DNA from: Butyrivibrio sp. MB2005
GTDB taxonomy: Bacteria; Bacillota; Clostridia; Lachnospirales; Lachnospiraceae
Assembly: GCF_000424285.1 (NCBI RefSeq)
Contig: NZ_AUJP01000005.1
Span: forward strand, 62,001 to 126,000
Direction: 5' to 3'
DNA length: 64,000 bases
Shown here: positions 25,612-32,986 of the stretch, piece after piece
Layout of the letters: each line of letters starts with the position of its first letter
Numbering within the stretch: position 1 is the stretch's first letter
Notes under the pieces: model-generated
Seen by the model: the letters and a program-made list of their open reading frames with translations, nothing else
Databases searched by the model: none
What the model was told of the DNA's origin: nothing
Program-made: the position numbers and the translations under genes

Positions 25612-25757
25612 TTGTTCATATTTATAAAGTAATATATGTATCAAGATAGTTGATGAACGAAATCACTATCTCCCCCTCATAAGAAAATCGCAGGACACTC
25701 ACATCTATGTGGGTGTTTTGTGATTTTATGAAACTTTTTCCTTATGAAGTTTTTTTA
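25612..25757 (+). ncRNA. Candidate structured small RNA between yneA-like gene and lexA
   Basis: Three consecutive hairpins lie between divergent genes where no terminator is needed: AGATAGT/ACTATCT (25644-25671), a 21-bp stem with a 2-nt loop (25684-25704 with 25707-25727, some G-U pairs), and AAACTT/AAGTTT followed by a T-run (25731-25756), which looks like a terminator. TTGTTC (25612-25617) and TATGTA (25635-25640), 17 bp apart, could be its promoter. No ORF is evident. An SOS link is suggested only by position. Confidence 0.35.
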
Positions 25758-25884
25758 TATAGTTTCCTTTATAAATTTCACCGCGGTTTCTTGAACTGTC
25801 TTTATAATAAATCACGAACTGTCCCATAAATGTCACACTTTAATATTCGTAAATAAATTAACCAAATAGCGCATATCGAATAGG

Positions 25885-25936
25885 CGAATATATGTTTGCA
25901 TTAGTTTATAAGATATGATAAACTGAACGTAGGTTC
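25885..25936 (+). promoter_or_regulatory. LexA operator sites and promoter of lexA
   Basis: CGAATATATGTTTG (25885-25898) fits the LexA consensus at all but one position, and TGAACGTAGGTTCA (25924-25937) is a second, near-palindromic site. A promoter TTGCAT (25896-25901), 17 bp, TAAACT (25919-25924) lies between and overlaps both, as expected for autorepression. Confidence 0.7.
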
Positions 25937-25960
25937 ATACTAATTGTTGGAGGGAGAATT

Positions 25961-26578
25961 ATGTCAAAAGGGAAAATTTCAGCTAAACAACAAGAAATAC
26001 TTGAATATATGAAGAAAGTTATTCTGGATAAGGGCTATCCGCCCACAGTCAGAGAGATTTGCGAGACCGTTAAGCTTAAGTCCACATCTTCTGTCCACTC
26101 TCATCTCGCATCTCTTGAGAAAAACGGATATATCAAACGAGATCCTACAAAGCCCAGAGCGATCGAGATCTGCGATGACAGCTTTAATATGATCAGAACA
26201 GAGATGGTAAGCATACCTGTAGTTGGTCAGGTTGCTGCAGGCCTTCCGATCCTTGCTGAGGAGAATATCGATACATACTTCCCTATTCCCGCATCCATGT
26301 GTCCTAAGGGAGCTGATACCTTTATTCTTAATGTAAAGGGCGATTCAATGATAAATGCAGGAATTTATAACGGGGATAAGATTTTTGTTCAGAGCTGTAA
26401 TACTGCTAAGAATGGAGATCAGGTTGTAGCACTTATCGATGATTCTGCTACTGTTAAGACCTTTTATAAGGAAAGCGGTCACATCAGACTGCAGCCGGAG
26501 AATGATTCGATGGATCCTATTATTGTTGATAACTGTGAGATATTGGGTAAGGTATTCGGAGTACTTAGATTATATTAA
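25961..26578 (+). CDS. lexA: SOS repressor LexA
   Basis: 205 residues. Winged-helix N-terminal DNA-binding domain (PPTVREICETVKLKSTSSVHS), cleavage site Ala-Gly in QVAAGLP, and the Ser/Lys self-cleavage dyad (Ser in GDSMINAGI, Lys in SATVKTFY). It represses SOS genes until RecA filaments stimulate autocleavage. GGAGGGAG precedes the ATG. Its own operators are seen at 25885-25936 and it is divergent from a yneA-like target. The only core gene of the window on the plus strand. Confidence 0.97.
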   Translation: MSKGKISAKQQEILEYMKKVILDKGYPPTVREICETVKLKSTSSVHSHLASLEKNGYIKRDPTKPRAIEICDDSFNMIRTEMVSIPVVGQVAAGLPILAEENIDTYFPIPASMCPKGADTFILNVKGDSMINAGIYNGDKIFVQSCNTAKNGDQVVALIDDSATVKTFYKESGHIRLQPENDSMDPIIVDNCEILGKVFGVLRLY

Positions 26579-26583
26579 AGATT

Positions 26584-26617
26584 AAGGAGGCTTGATTGAG
26601 CCTCCTTTCTTTTTTTA
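26584..26617 (+). terminator. lexA terminator
   Basis: AAGGAGGCT (26584-26592) pairs with AGCCTCCTT (26599-26607), followed by a T-rich run to 26617, a few nt after the lexA stop. Confidence 0.85.
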
Positions 26618-26619
26618 CA

Positions 26620-26666
26620 AAAAAAAGAAGCAAAAGCTTTTATGATAACTCTTATACTTTTGCTTC
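26620..26666 (-). terminator. Terminator of the rplU-rsfS operon
   Basis: GAAGCAAAAG (26627-26636) pairs with CTTTTGCTTC (26657-26666). On the minus strand eight T follow. It lies 15 nt past the rsfS stop. Confidence 0.8.
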
Positions 26667-26680
26667 CAATAATTTATAAA

Positions 26681-27049
26681 TTAAATCTCTTCTTTTGTGA
26701 CCTTTTTACCATCGCGCCATATTCTCTCAAGGTCGTAGAATACTCTGTTCTCTTTGTCAAATATGTGAACGATGATATCTTCAAAATCCTGAAGAATCCA
26801 GAAGGCACTTTCGTATCCTTCAATATCCTTCTTTTTATAGCCTGCCTTGTAGAGTTCTTCTTCTACTCTGTCTGCCATGGCCTGGATCTGAGATCTGTTT
26901 GTTCCGTTTGCAATAATGAAATAATCACCAAGTGATGATACTTCACTGATATCAAGAATCTCGATGTCTTCGCCCTTGGTATTCTCAAGAGCTTCAACAG
27001 CGATCTTTACCATTTTCTTTGATTCTTCTAAGCTATGTGAATTACTCAT
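26681..27049 (-). CDS. rsfS: Ribosome silencing factor RsfS
   Basis: 122 residues of the Iojap/RsfS family (EDIEILDISEVSSLGDYFIIANGTN split by the conserved YFIIANG; VHIFDKENRVFYDLERIW near the end). It binds L14 and blocks subunit joining during starvation. Start overlaps the yqeK stop by 4 nt. Last gene of the nadD-yqeK-rsfS block, the usual Firmicute order. Confidence 0.93.
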   Translation of the reverse strand: MSNSHSLEESKKMVKIAVEALENTKGEDIEILDISEVSSLGDYFIIANGTNRSQIQAMADRVEEELYKAGYKKKDIEGYESAFWILQDFEDIIVHIFDKENRVFYDLERIWRDGKKVTKEEI

Positions 27050-27633
27050 TTCTGTTCTGCCTTTCTCAAATAGTATTCATAAGTGTCCTGAGTCATTGAA
27101 TCGCATTCTTTATCGATGTTTTTAAGATAATTAAGAGTATCCCTGAGAATTAGAAGCATACATGAATCAAGATCGCGGAAAGCTTCCTTACGAATTATAT
27201 CCATGTGTTCTAATGGCTTCCTGTTAGGTTCGATGAAATCAGCAATAAATACAATTTTCTCCAGAGTTGTCATACCGGGATGTCCTGTGGTATGCCATCT
27301 GATCGCATTTAAAATCTCTTCATCTTCTATTCCGTACTTGGTCCTCGCAAGACACATTCCGGCTTTTGCATGAATAAGTGATGGATTTCGTCTCTCCACA
27401 TCAGTTATTTCGATACCGTTCTTTTTACAAATCTTAATCTGCTCTTCGTGATCTAAGTTCTTGGCACAATCATGAAGATAACCAGCTATAAGAGCCTTCT
27501 GATTATCCGCATCAAAAACTGCAGCCATATTAGCAGCGGTATATGCAACTCCAAGAGTATGATCAAACCTCTCGGATTTTAACGCATCCTGCATTTCCTT
27601 ACGGAACTTTTTGGATAATTCAAGGGTTTTCAT
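27046..27633 (-). CDS. yqeK: YqeK-family HD hydrolase (diadenosine tetraphosphatase)
   Basis: 195 residues, HD domain with RFDHTLGVAYTA, the HDCAKNL metal site and IRWHTTGHPGM. Family members hydrolyse Ap4A symmetrically to ADP. Overlaps nadD and rsfS by 4 nt each, so the three are translationally coupled. Confidence 0.92.
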   Translation of the reverse strand: MKTLELSKKFRKEMQDALKSERFDHTLGVAYTAANMAAVFDADNQKALIAGYLHDCAKNLDHEEQIKICKKNGIEITDVERRNPSLIHAKAGMCLARTKYGIEDEEILNAIRWHTTGHPGMTTLEKIVFIADFIEPNRKPLEHMDIIRKEAFRDLDSCMLLILRDTLNYLKNIDKECDSMTQDTYEYYLRKAEQK

Positions 27634-28283
27634 TTCACGTAAACCTTCATATCATCTTCATCAGAAACGGTAACACCGGAATAGATATTCTTAAGAATAG
27701 CAAATTCGATAACTGCATCAGGAACCATGTATCTAACTGATCTTCCTGATAGAAGTCTCTTTCTGATATCGCTGGAAGAAAGGTCGATGTTCCTGAACTG
27801 AAGGATTCGAACATCGGCACCATATTTATCGTGAAGATAACTGCGCTGTTTATCCATATCTTCAATGGACATATTATCTCTTACAGCTGCAAGAATTATA
27901 CAATTCTTGAAAATTTCTTCACTCTGATACCAGTTCTCAATCTGCTTAAAGGTATCACCTCCAAGGATAAGATAAAGCTCATCACCGGGATACATCTTCT
28001 TAAGCTCATTAATTGTATCTATGGTATAAGTGTTGCCTTCCCTGTCTATCTCAAGTCTTGAGCAGGTAAAATAAGGATTATTATCTATGGCAAGCTTCAC
28101 CATCTGATAGCGCATCTCGCCGGCAGGAATATCCTCATCCTGTTTTAAATAAGATTTTCCTGTAGGAATATAAATGATTCTATCAAGTCCAAACTGCTCT
28201 CTTGCTGCTTCACCAAGAAGTAAATGTACATTATGAATAGGGTTAAATGTTCCGCCTACAATTCCAATTTTTCTGGGTGCCAT
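27630..28283 (-). CDS. nadD: Nicotinate-nucleotide adenylyltransferase NadD
   Basis: 217 residues: nucleotidyltransferase GGTFNPIHNVHL at the N-terminus and SSSDIRKRL near the C-terminus. It makes nicotinic acid adenine dinucleotide from NaMN and ATP in NAD synthesis. The 80-nt gap before it is longer than others in this block and AT-rich (TAGAAT, TATAAAT on minus), so it may have its own promoter in addition to read-through. Confidence 0.94.
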   Translation of the reverse strand: MAPRKIGIVGGTFNPIHNVHLLLGEAAREQFGLDRIIYIPTGKSYLKQDEDIPAGEMRYQMVKLAIDNNPYFTCSRLEIDREGNTYTIDTINELKKMYPGDELYLILGGDTFKQIENWYQSEEIFKNCIILAAVRDNMSIEDMDKQRSYLHDKYGADVRILQFRNIDLSSSDIRKRLLSGRSVRYMVPDAVIEFAILKNIYSGVTVSDEDDMKVYVK

Positions 28284-28363
28284 AATATATACCTCGTGTA
28301 GTTAAAAAATAAAAGTCTATTTATATTATTCTATCACAAAAGCGGACCAAAATATCAGCCAAG

Positions 28364-28663
28364 TTACTTAGGAAGTTTGATTTCAGGCTCGTCCTTAAAA
28401 GGTTTGTAAAGCACGATCTTACGACCGATAACCTGAACAAGAGTTGATCTTGTTCTGTCAGCAACTGTTCTTGCAACTTCATTTACATCATCAAGGCAGT
28501 TTTTCTGAACTGTGCCTTTAATGAGCTCCTTTGTGTTGAAGCACTCAGCTACAGAATCAGTAACTTCAGGTGTAATTGAAGCCTTGCCTATAGAAAAAAC
28601 AGGCTCGATATTCTGAGCAAGTCCTTTTAAATATGCGCGCTGTTTACTCGTTAAATTCATCAT
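28364..28663 (-). CDS. yhbY: YhbY-type RNA-binding protein
   Basis: 99 residues with a CRM/YhbY fold: LTSKQRAYLKGLAQNIEP, GKASITPEV and the GxxG-like loop near the end. It associates with pre-50S ribosomes. Its start lies inside the end of obg (20-nt overlap), which couples a ribosome GTPase with an assembly factor. Confidence 0.92.
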   Translation of the reverse strand: MMNLTSKQRAYLKGLAQNIEPVFSIGKASITPEVTDSVAECFNTKELIKGTVQKNCLDDVNEVARTVADRTRSTLVQVIGRKIVLYKPFKDEPEIKLPK

Positions 28664-29990
28664 CTACCTCCGTTTCGGTATTTGTATCAGCATTCTTGTA
28701 ATAGTCGAAGCTATAACCATACATTCTGACTGTATCGCCTTCCTGTATTCCAAGAGCTTCAAGCTGATCTAATATTCCTGTTTCTACGAGGAAATTCTGG
28801 AAGAAAGCAAAGCCCTTCTCAGAATCAAGGTTGGTATAACCAAGCATCTTCTCAATCTTAGGACCTTCGATGACATATTCCTTCTCATCTGAATCGTAAG
28901 TAACAGAGAATGCTTCAGCCTCCTCTTTAAGTTCTACTTCAGGATCGTATTCGCTTTCGAATACAACTGTTGTATCGCCAATCTTATCAAGCTCAGTACT
29001 TATATAATACAAAAGCTCATTAATGCCCTTTCCTGTAAGGGTTGATGTAGCGAATACCTTTACTCCCAAAGGTTCATATTTATCTCTAAGCTTCCCTATG
29101 ATCTCACTGTCTTCGCCATCAGGGAGCATATCAATCTTATTTGCTGCAATGACCTGCACCTTCTTTGTGATATCGGCGTTATATTTGGAAAGCTCATTAT
29201 TAATTGCTTCAATGTCTTCAAAAGGATCTCTGCCCTCTGTTCCGGCTACATCTACAACATGGATCATCATCCTTGTTCTCTCAATGTGGCGAAGGAACTC
29301 ATGACCAAGTCCTGCACCTTCTGCAGCGCCTTCGATAAGTCCGGGGATATCAGCAACTACGAATCCCTTAGCATCATTAAGGCTGACTACACCAAGCATA
29401 GGAGTAAGAGTTGTGAAATGATAGTTCGCAACTTTAGGTCTGGCATTAGATACCTTTGTAAGGAAAGTTGATTTACCAACATTAGGGAATCCAACAAGTC
29501 CTACATCAGCAATCATCTTAAGCTCAAGTAAAATCTCAAGCTCTTTAGCAGACTGACCTGGCTGTGCATAACGAGGAGCCTGCATAGTGCTGGTAGCATA
29601 ATGCATGTTACCGTTACCGCCTTTGCCGCCCTTAAGAAGCACAAACTCCATGGTATCCTTTGACATGTCTACAATTACTTTTCCGCTGGCAGCATCCTTA
29701 ATAACAGTGCCTTCAGGTACTTTGATAACGATATCCTTACCCTGTTTACCGTGACATCTTCTCTTTCCGCCGTCTTCACCATTCTCAGCCTTGTATTTAC
29801 CGCCGAAATGGAAATCAGAAAGTGTATTCACACCGGGATCAACGACAACGATTACATCGCCGCCCTTACCGCCGTCACCACCATCGGGGCCACCGTTTGC
29901 TACGAACTTCTCTCTTCTGAAAGAGATATGACCGTCGCCGCCCTTACCGCTTCTGACAAATATTCTTGCTCTATCTACAAATGCAGGCAT
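28644..29990 (-). CDS. obg: GTPase Obg (ribosome assembly, stress control)
   Basis: From ATG 29990 (AGGAGAGA upstream) 448 residues: glycine-rich Obg fold (FVRSGKGGDGHISFRREKF, GGDGGKGGD), G domain (GFPNVGKSTFL, ADIPGLIEGA, NKID) and C-terminal OCT domain ending with MYGYSFDYYKN. It binds pre-50S particles. The frame is open to 30092, but that extension lacks conservation and a ribosome site. Gene order rplU-prp-rpmA-obg is classical. Confidence 0.97.
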   Translation of the reverse strand: MPAFVDRARIFVRSGKGGDGHISFRREKFVANGGPDGGDGGKGGDVIVVVDPGVNTLSDFHFGGKYKAENGEDGGKRRCHGKQGKDIVIKVPEGTVIKDAASGKVIVDMSKDTMEFVLLKGGKGGNGNMHYATSTMQAPRYAQPGQSAKELEILLELKMIADVGLVGFPNVGKSTFLTKVSNARPKVANYHFTTLTPMLGVVSLNDAKGFVVADIPGLIEGAAEGAGLGHEFLRHIERTRMMIHVVDVAGTEGRDPFEDIEAINNELSKYNADITKKVQVIAANKIDMLPDGEDSEIIGKLRDKYEPLGVKVFATSTLTGKGINELLYYISTELDKIGDTTVVFESEYDPEVELKEEAEAFSVTYDSDEKEYVIEGPKIEKMLGYTNLDSEKGFAFFQNFLVETGILDQLEALGIQEGDTVRMYGYSFDYYKNADTNTETEVDDEFNE

Positions 29991-30107
29991 ATTCTCTCCT
30001 AAATAAAATGTTAATCTCAATATGTGAGACAAAGCGCTAATGCGCATCAATAAAGTAAAAAATAGCTCCAAACATAAAATGTTTGGAGCCAAATAAATCG
30101 AAACTGA

Positions 30108-30392
30108 TTACTTCTCTACAGCGTAAACGCTAGCCTGCTTCTTATCACGGCCCTTGCGCTCAAAACGAAGTACACCATCAACAAGTGCAAAAAGAGTATC
30201 ATCCTTACCGATACCAACGTTTACACCGGGATGAATATGTGTGCCGCGCTGTCTGTATAAAATATTTCCAGCCTTTACGAATTGTCCGTCAGCTCTCTTT
30301 GCTCCAAGGCGCTTTGACTCAGAATCACGACCGTTTTTGGTAGATCCTACACCCTTTTTATGAGCAAAAAATTGAAGGTCCATATTCAACAT
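30108..30392 (-). CDS. rpmA: Ribosomal protein bL27 with cleavable N-terminus
   Basis: 94 residues. The start [17 protein letters not shown] carries the Firmicute leader that Prp must remove between Phe and Ala so that the N-terminal tail reaches the peptidyl-transferase centre. The Prp gene sits directly upstream. AGGAGGTG precedes ATG 30392. Confidence 0.97.
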   Translation of the reverse strand: MLNMDLQFFAHKKGVGSTKNGRDSESKRLGAKRADGQFVKAGNILYRQRGTHIHPGVNVGIGKDDTLFALVDGVLRFERKGRDKKQASVYAVEK

Positions 30393-30395
30393 GAC

Positions 30396-30725
30396 TTACA
30401 CCTCCTCGAATTTAATGTCCAAAAATTCATTACCATATTGTTTGAAAACGCCTGTAATACCGAGTTCGAAGGATTTAAGCAATAGCTCACCATCCTCTGA
30501 AAAGCCATTCTCTGAAGTAACCAAGATATGACCTTCTTCGGCATTTGCATCACAGGTAAAAGCATCATCTGTAAACTTTTCGAGGGAATTAACAGTGTTA
30601 ATAGTGAGCATGGAAATCGCCGCACATACAATGTCTTTCCCGTATTCGCCGGATCCTGCATGGCCGCTTAATTCAAAGCCCATGTATTCGCCGTCAGAAT
30701 TTTTACGAATTACGATACTAGTCAT
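30396..30725 (-). CDS. prp: Ribosomal-processing cysteine protease Prp
   Basis: 109 residues with the catalytic His and Cys in GHAGSGEYGKDIVCAAIS (His about 22, Cys about 34). It cleaves the bL27 leader. Located between rplU and rpmA as in other Firmicutes, 3 nt before rpmA. Confidence 0.95.
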   Translation of the reverse strand: MTSIVIRKNSDGEYMGFELSGHAGSGEYGKDIVCAAISMLTINTVNSLEKFTDDAFTCDANAEEGHILVTSENGFSEDGELLLKSFELGITGVFKQYGNEFLDIKFEEV

Positions 30726-30747
30726 ATTTCAAACATTCTTTCCAAGA

Positions 30748-31056
30748 TTAAAGAGAAATCTTGTCAATCTTCACGCTTGTGAAGCACTGTCTGTGACCGT
30801 TCTTCTTGTGATATCCAGTCTTAGACTTGTACTTGTAAACGATAACCTTCTTACCCTTGCCCTGTTCCATAACAGTTGCGCTAACCTTAGCGTTTGCTAC
30901 ATCACCAGCAACCTTAAGAGTTGTATCATCATTTACTGCAATAACATTATCAAATGTAACTTCTTTTCCGGCTTCTACGTCAAGCTTCTCAACGCGGATT
31001 ACATCGCCTTCGGAAACCTTGTACTGCTTACCACCAGTAACTATAATTGCGTACAT
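30748..31056 (-). CDS. rplU: Ribosomal protein bL21
   Basis: 102 residues: MYAIIVTGGKQYKVSEGD at the N-terminus and YKSKTGYHKKNGHRQ at the C-terminus, which contacts 23S rRNA. AGGAGGTG precedes the start. First gene of the operon. Confidence 0.97.
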   Translation of the reverse strand: MYAIIVTGGKQYKVSEGDVIRVEKLDVEAGKEVTFDNVIAVNDDTTLKVAGDVANAKVSATVMEQGKGKKVIVYKYKSKTGYHKKNGHRQCFTSVKIDKISL

Positions 31057-31138
31057 AAGGCACCTCCTTCTTCTAAATCTCGCTAACTATGGTGGGATAA
31101 AAAAGTATCCACTTCGACCTCGTTAAGCGGCATACTGT
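31057..31138 (-). promoter_or_regulatory. Leader of rplU, possible L21 autoregulatory element
   Basis: About 80 nt of untranslated leader between the promoter and rplU. Firmicute rplU genes usually carry an L21 leader RNA here. I can see GAGGTCGAAGTGG and GTGGG-type segments that could pair, but I could not confirm the consensus fold. Confidence 0.35.
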
Positions 31139-31141
31139 GAT

Positions 31142-31170
31142 ATAATAACATCACAAATCTTTAAAGTCAA
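31142..31170 (-). promoter_or_regulatory. Promoter of the rplU operon
   Basis: TTGACT (31165-31170) and TATTAT (31142-31147) with a 17-bp spacer on the minus strand. It overlaps the last codons of the RNase G gene. Confidence 0.7.
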
Positions 31171-32173
31171 TAGTTTCTGACAAGGATTTATACTTTTTAT
31201 CTCTGGTAAATTCCATTATACCAAGCCCGGTCAGATCTATGAACCTCAAGTGATCGGGATCACCTGTCGTGATCTCTTCTATATAAGAAATGAGTTCGTT
31301 CTGAAGCTCTTTACTCTTCATAGATACAAAATCAATCAGTATCATTCCTGACAAATTCCTGAGTCTGATCTGCCGTACACATTCATCAGCAGCTTCCTTA
31401 TTTAATAATAGGAAGAAATCATCTGATTTCTTTTGATTCTTACCTGAGTTTACATCAATCAGATTCAGAGTCTCCGTTTGTTCTACTATTATATAGCCGC
31501 CGGATTTAAGCCATACCTTCTTTTGGAAAAGATCATCGGTCTTACTTGTGATATTGTAATGAACCATAAGAGATATCCGCTGTTGTTCTTCATCATAGAA
31601 CTCACAATCTGTATCACTATCCTTAAGCTCATCACAGATGCTTTTAATATCAGAAACTATTTTAAAAGAATCGGTATCAGTTGTTTTCAATAGATGTCGC
31701 TTTGCTTCTTCTATTTCTCTGCTAAGTGTAGGACCTTTATTTATTAGAAGCTGATATTCCGTTCTGGTCTTGGCTACATCTATCAGCTTATTTAAGTCTC
31801 CATCATATTCTGAGGAATGAAGCTTTATTCTGGAAGACAACCTTGCCTGTTTCGTCTTATGTTCATCAGTTCTTATCTGAACAAGTAAAATATCACCCGG
31901 TTTTATCTCTGAGGCTGAACTGACATTTCTGTTTAAGACACACTCAGTAGGAATACTCTTAATTGGTAAGAATCCTATTCCGCGTTTTCCACGGCCGGCC
32001 TCAAAGCGCACAAAAAGAGCTTCGATATTATTTGTCTTATTCTCTACTCTTCCCGTGTAGACATTGCCCCGTCTATCATTACCATCAAGAACCTTGAGAT
32101 ATTCAAGGGTTCCATCAGAAAAGCCGAGAATTGAGAGCTTGTTATGCCATTTCGTAATTACGATTTTAGACAT
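31151..32173 (-). CDS. rng: Ribonuclease G/E family protein
   Basis: From ATG 32173 340 residues: S1-like RNA-binding part (NVYTGRVENK, KRGIGFLPI), then the RNase H-like catalytic part with the Mg-binding Asp residues in NLIDVNSGK and ILIDFVSM. It processes rRNA and mRNA. It is shorter than E. coli RNase G (489) and lacks the C-terminal zinc-link and small domain, a form seen in Clostridia. Start overlaps the upstream gene by 8 nt. Confidence 0.9.
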   Translation of the reverse strand: MSKIVITKWHNKLSILGFSDGTLEYLKVLDGNDRRGNVYTGRVENKTNNIEALFVRFEAGRGKRGIGFLPIKSIPTECVLNRNVSSASEIKPGDILLVQIRTDEHKTKQARLSSRIKLHSSEYDGDLNKLIDVAKTRTEYQLLINKGPTLSREIEEAKRHLLKTTDTDSFKIVSDIKSICDELKDSDTDCEFYDEEQQRISLMVHYNITSKTDDLFQKKVWLKSGGYIIVEQTETLNLIDVNSGKNQKKSDDFFLLLNKEAADECVRQIRLRNLSGMILIDFVSMKSKELQNELISYIEEITTGDPDHLRFIDLTGLGIMEFTRDKKYKSLSETIDFKDL

Positions 32174-32918
32174 AGATCTTACCCATTTCAGCTTTTCCGG
32201 GAGCAGCGAATGAATAGTCAAAGAGCTTATCAGGGATCATGGGCTGTACGAAATGCCCCTTCTCATCCTCTCCATCCAGATAGGTTTCTACTCTGTGGAA
32301 TACAGCTGCAAATTCCTGCATCTCTTCTCCTGCAAAGCTATAAAGGCTCTCTATAAAAAGAGCAGCTTTTAAGTTATTGGCACTGCCTGCAGATAATAAC
32401 AGATGTATTTTGTTATCTAATATTTCATATTTAAATATCAGTGGTTTGATATCAATTGTTTTCTCGCCGTTCTTTGTTTTCTTTATGGCGGGAATTTCAG
32501 GCTGCTCCATAAACGCCTTCATTGTATCTTCTAAATCAAATTTCGGAGCTTTACCTTCTCTAAAAGAAATAAGGTATTCAGCTGCAGCCACACTCGTCAT
32601 AGCATTTACGGCCTTCTCGGGGAGTGCTGTAACAGCTGTTATTACAATACCTTCATTCATTACTTCATTTAGAGCATCCATAACAGCTTCAGGTGATTCC
32701 AAGGAATTCACAGTCATATCGATATAATCACCATCTGTTGTGGAGCCTACACTTAAAGGCTGTGCAAAAGAAAGTATCTGATGAGGACTTAAGCCCTCGC
32801 TGTATTTAATGTCTATCTCAGCACGTCTTATAGCTTTTTGAACATAACGCATGACATCCAAATGTCCAAGAAAACGAATAGGACCATGCTTTGAAAATTT
32901 CAATCGTAATTTTTCCAT
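32166..32918 (-). CDS. TIGR03936-family radical-SAM-linked protein (DUF2344)
   Basis: 250 residues; typical start LRLKFSKHGPIRFLGHLDVMR and YSEGLSPHQILSFAQPL. The family is encoded next to the TIGR03960 radical SAM protein across Firmicutes, and some members are fused to it. Function is unproven; the constant link to rng and rplU suggests RNA or ribosome modification. Confidence 0.88.
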   Translation of the reverse strand: MEKLRLKFSKHGPIRFLGHLDVMRYVQKAIRRAEIDIKYSEGLSPHQILSFAQPLSVGSTTDGDYIDMTVNSLESPEAVMDALNEVMNEGIVITAVTALPEKAVNAMTSVAAAEYLISFREGKAPKFDLEDTMKAFMEQPEIPAIKKTKNGEKTIDIKPLIFKYEILDNKIHLLLSAGSANNLKAALFIESLYSFAGEEMQEFAAVFHRVETYLDGEDEKGHFVQPMIPDKLFDYSFAAPGKAEMGKIYV

Positions 32919-32986
32919 ATCAAATCCTAATTTATAATAATTAATAAAATATCAACCGGTTTAAGTTATAACAAACGATATTGTAC

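Noticed and set aside
25684-25727. 21-bp hairpin as an ordinary bidirectional terminator
   Set aside because: The genes on both sides diverge from it, so nothing would be terminated; kept instead as part of an RNA candidate.
29991-30092. 34-residue extension of Obg
   Set aside because: No ribosome site and no similarity to Obg starts; MPAFVDRA with AGGAGA is the normal start.
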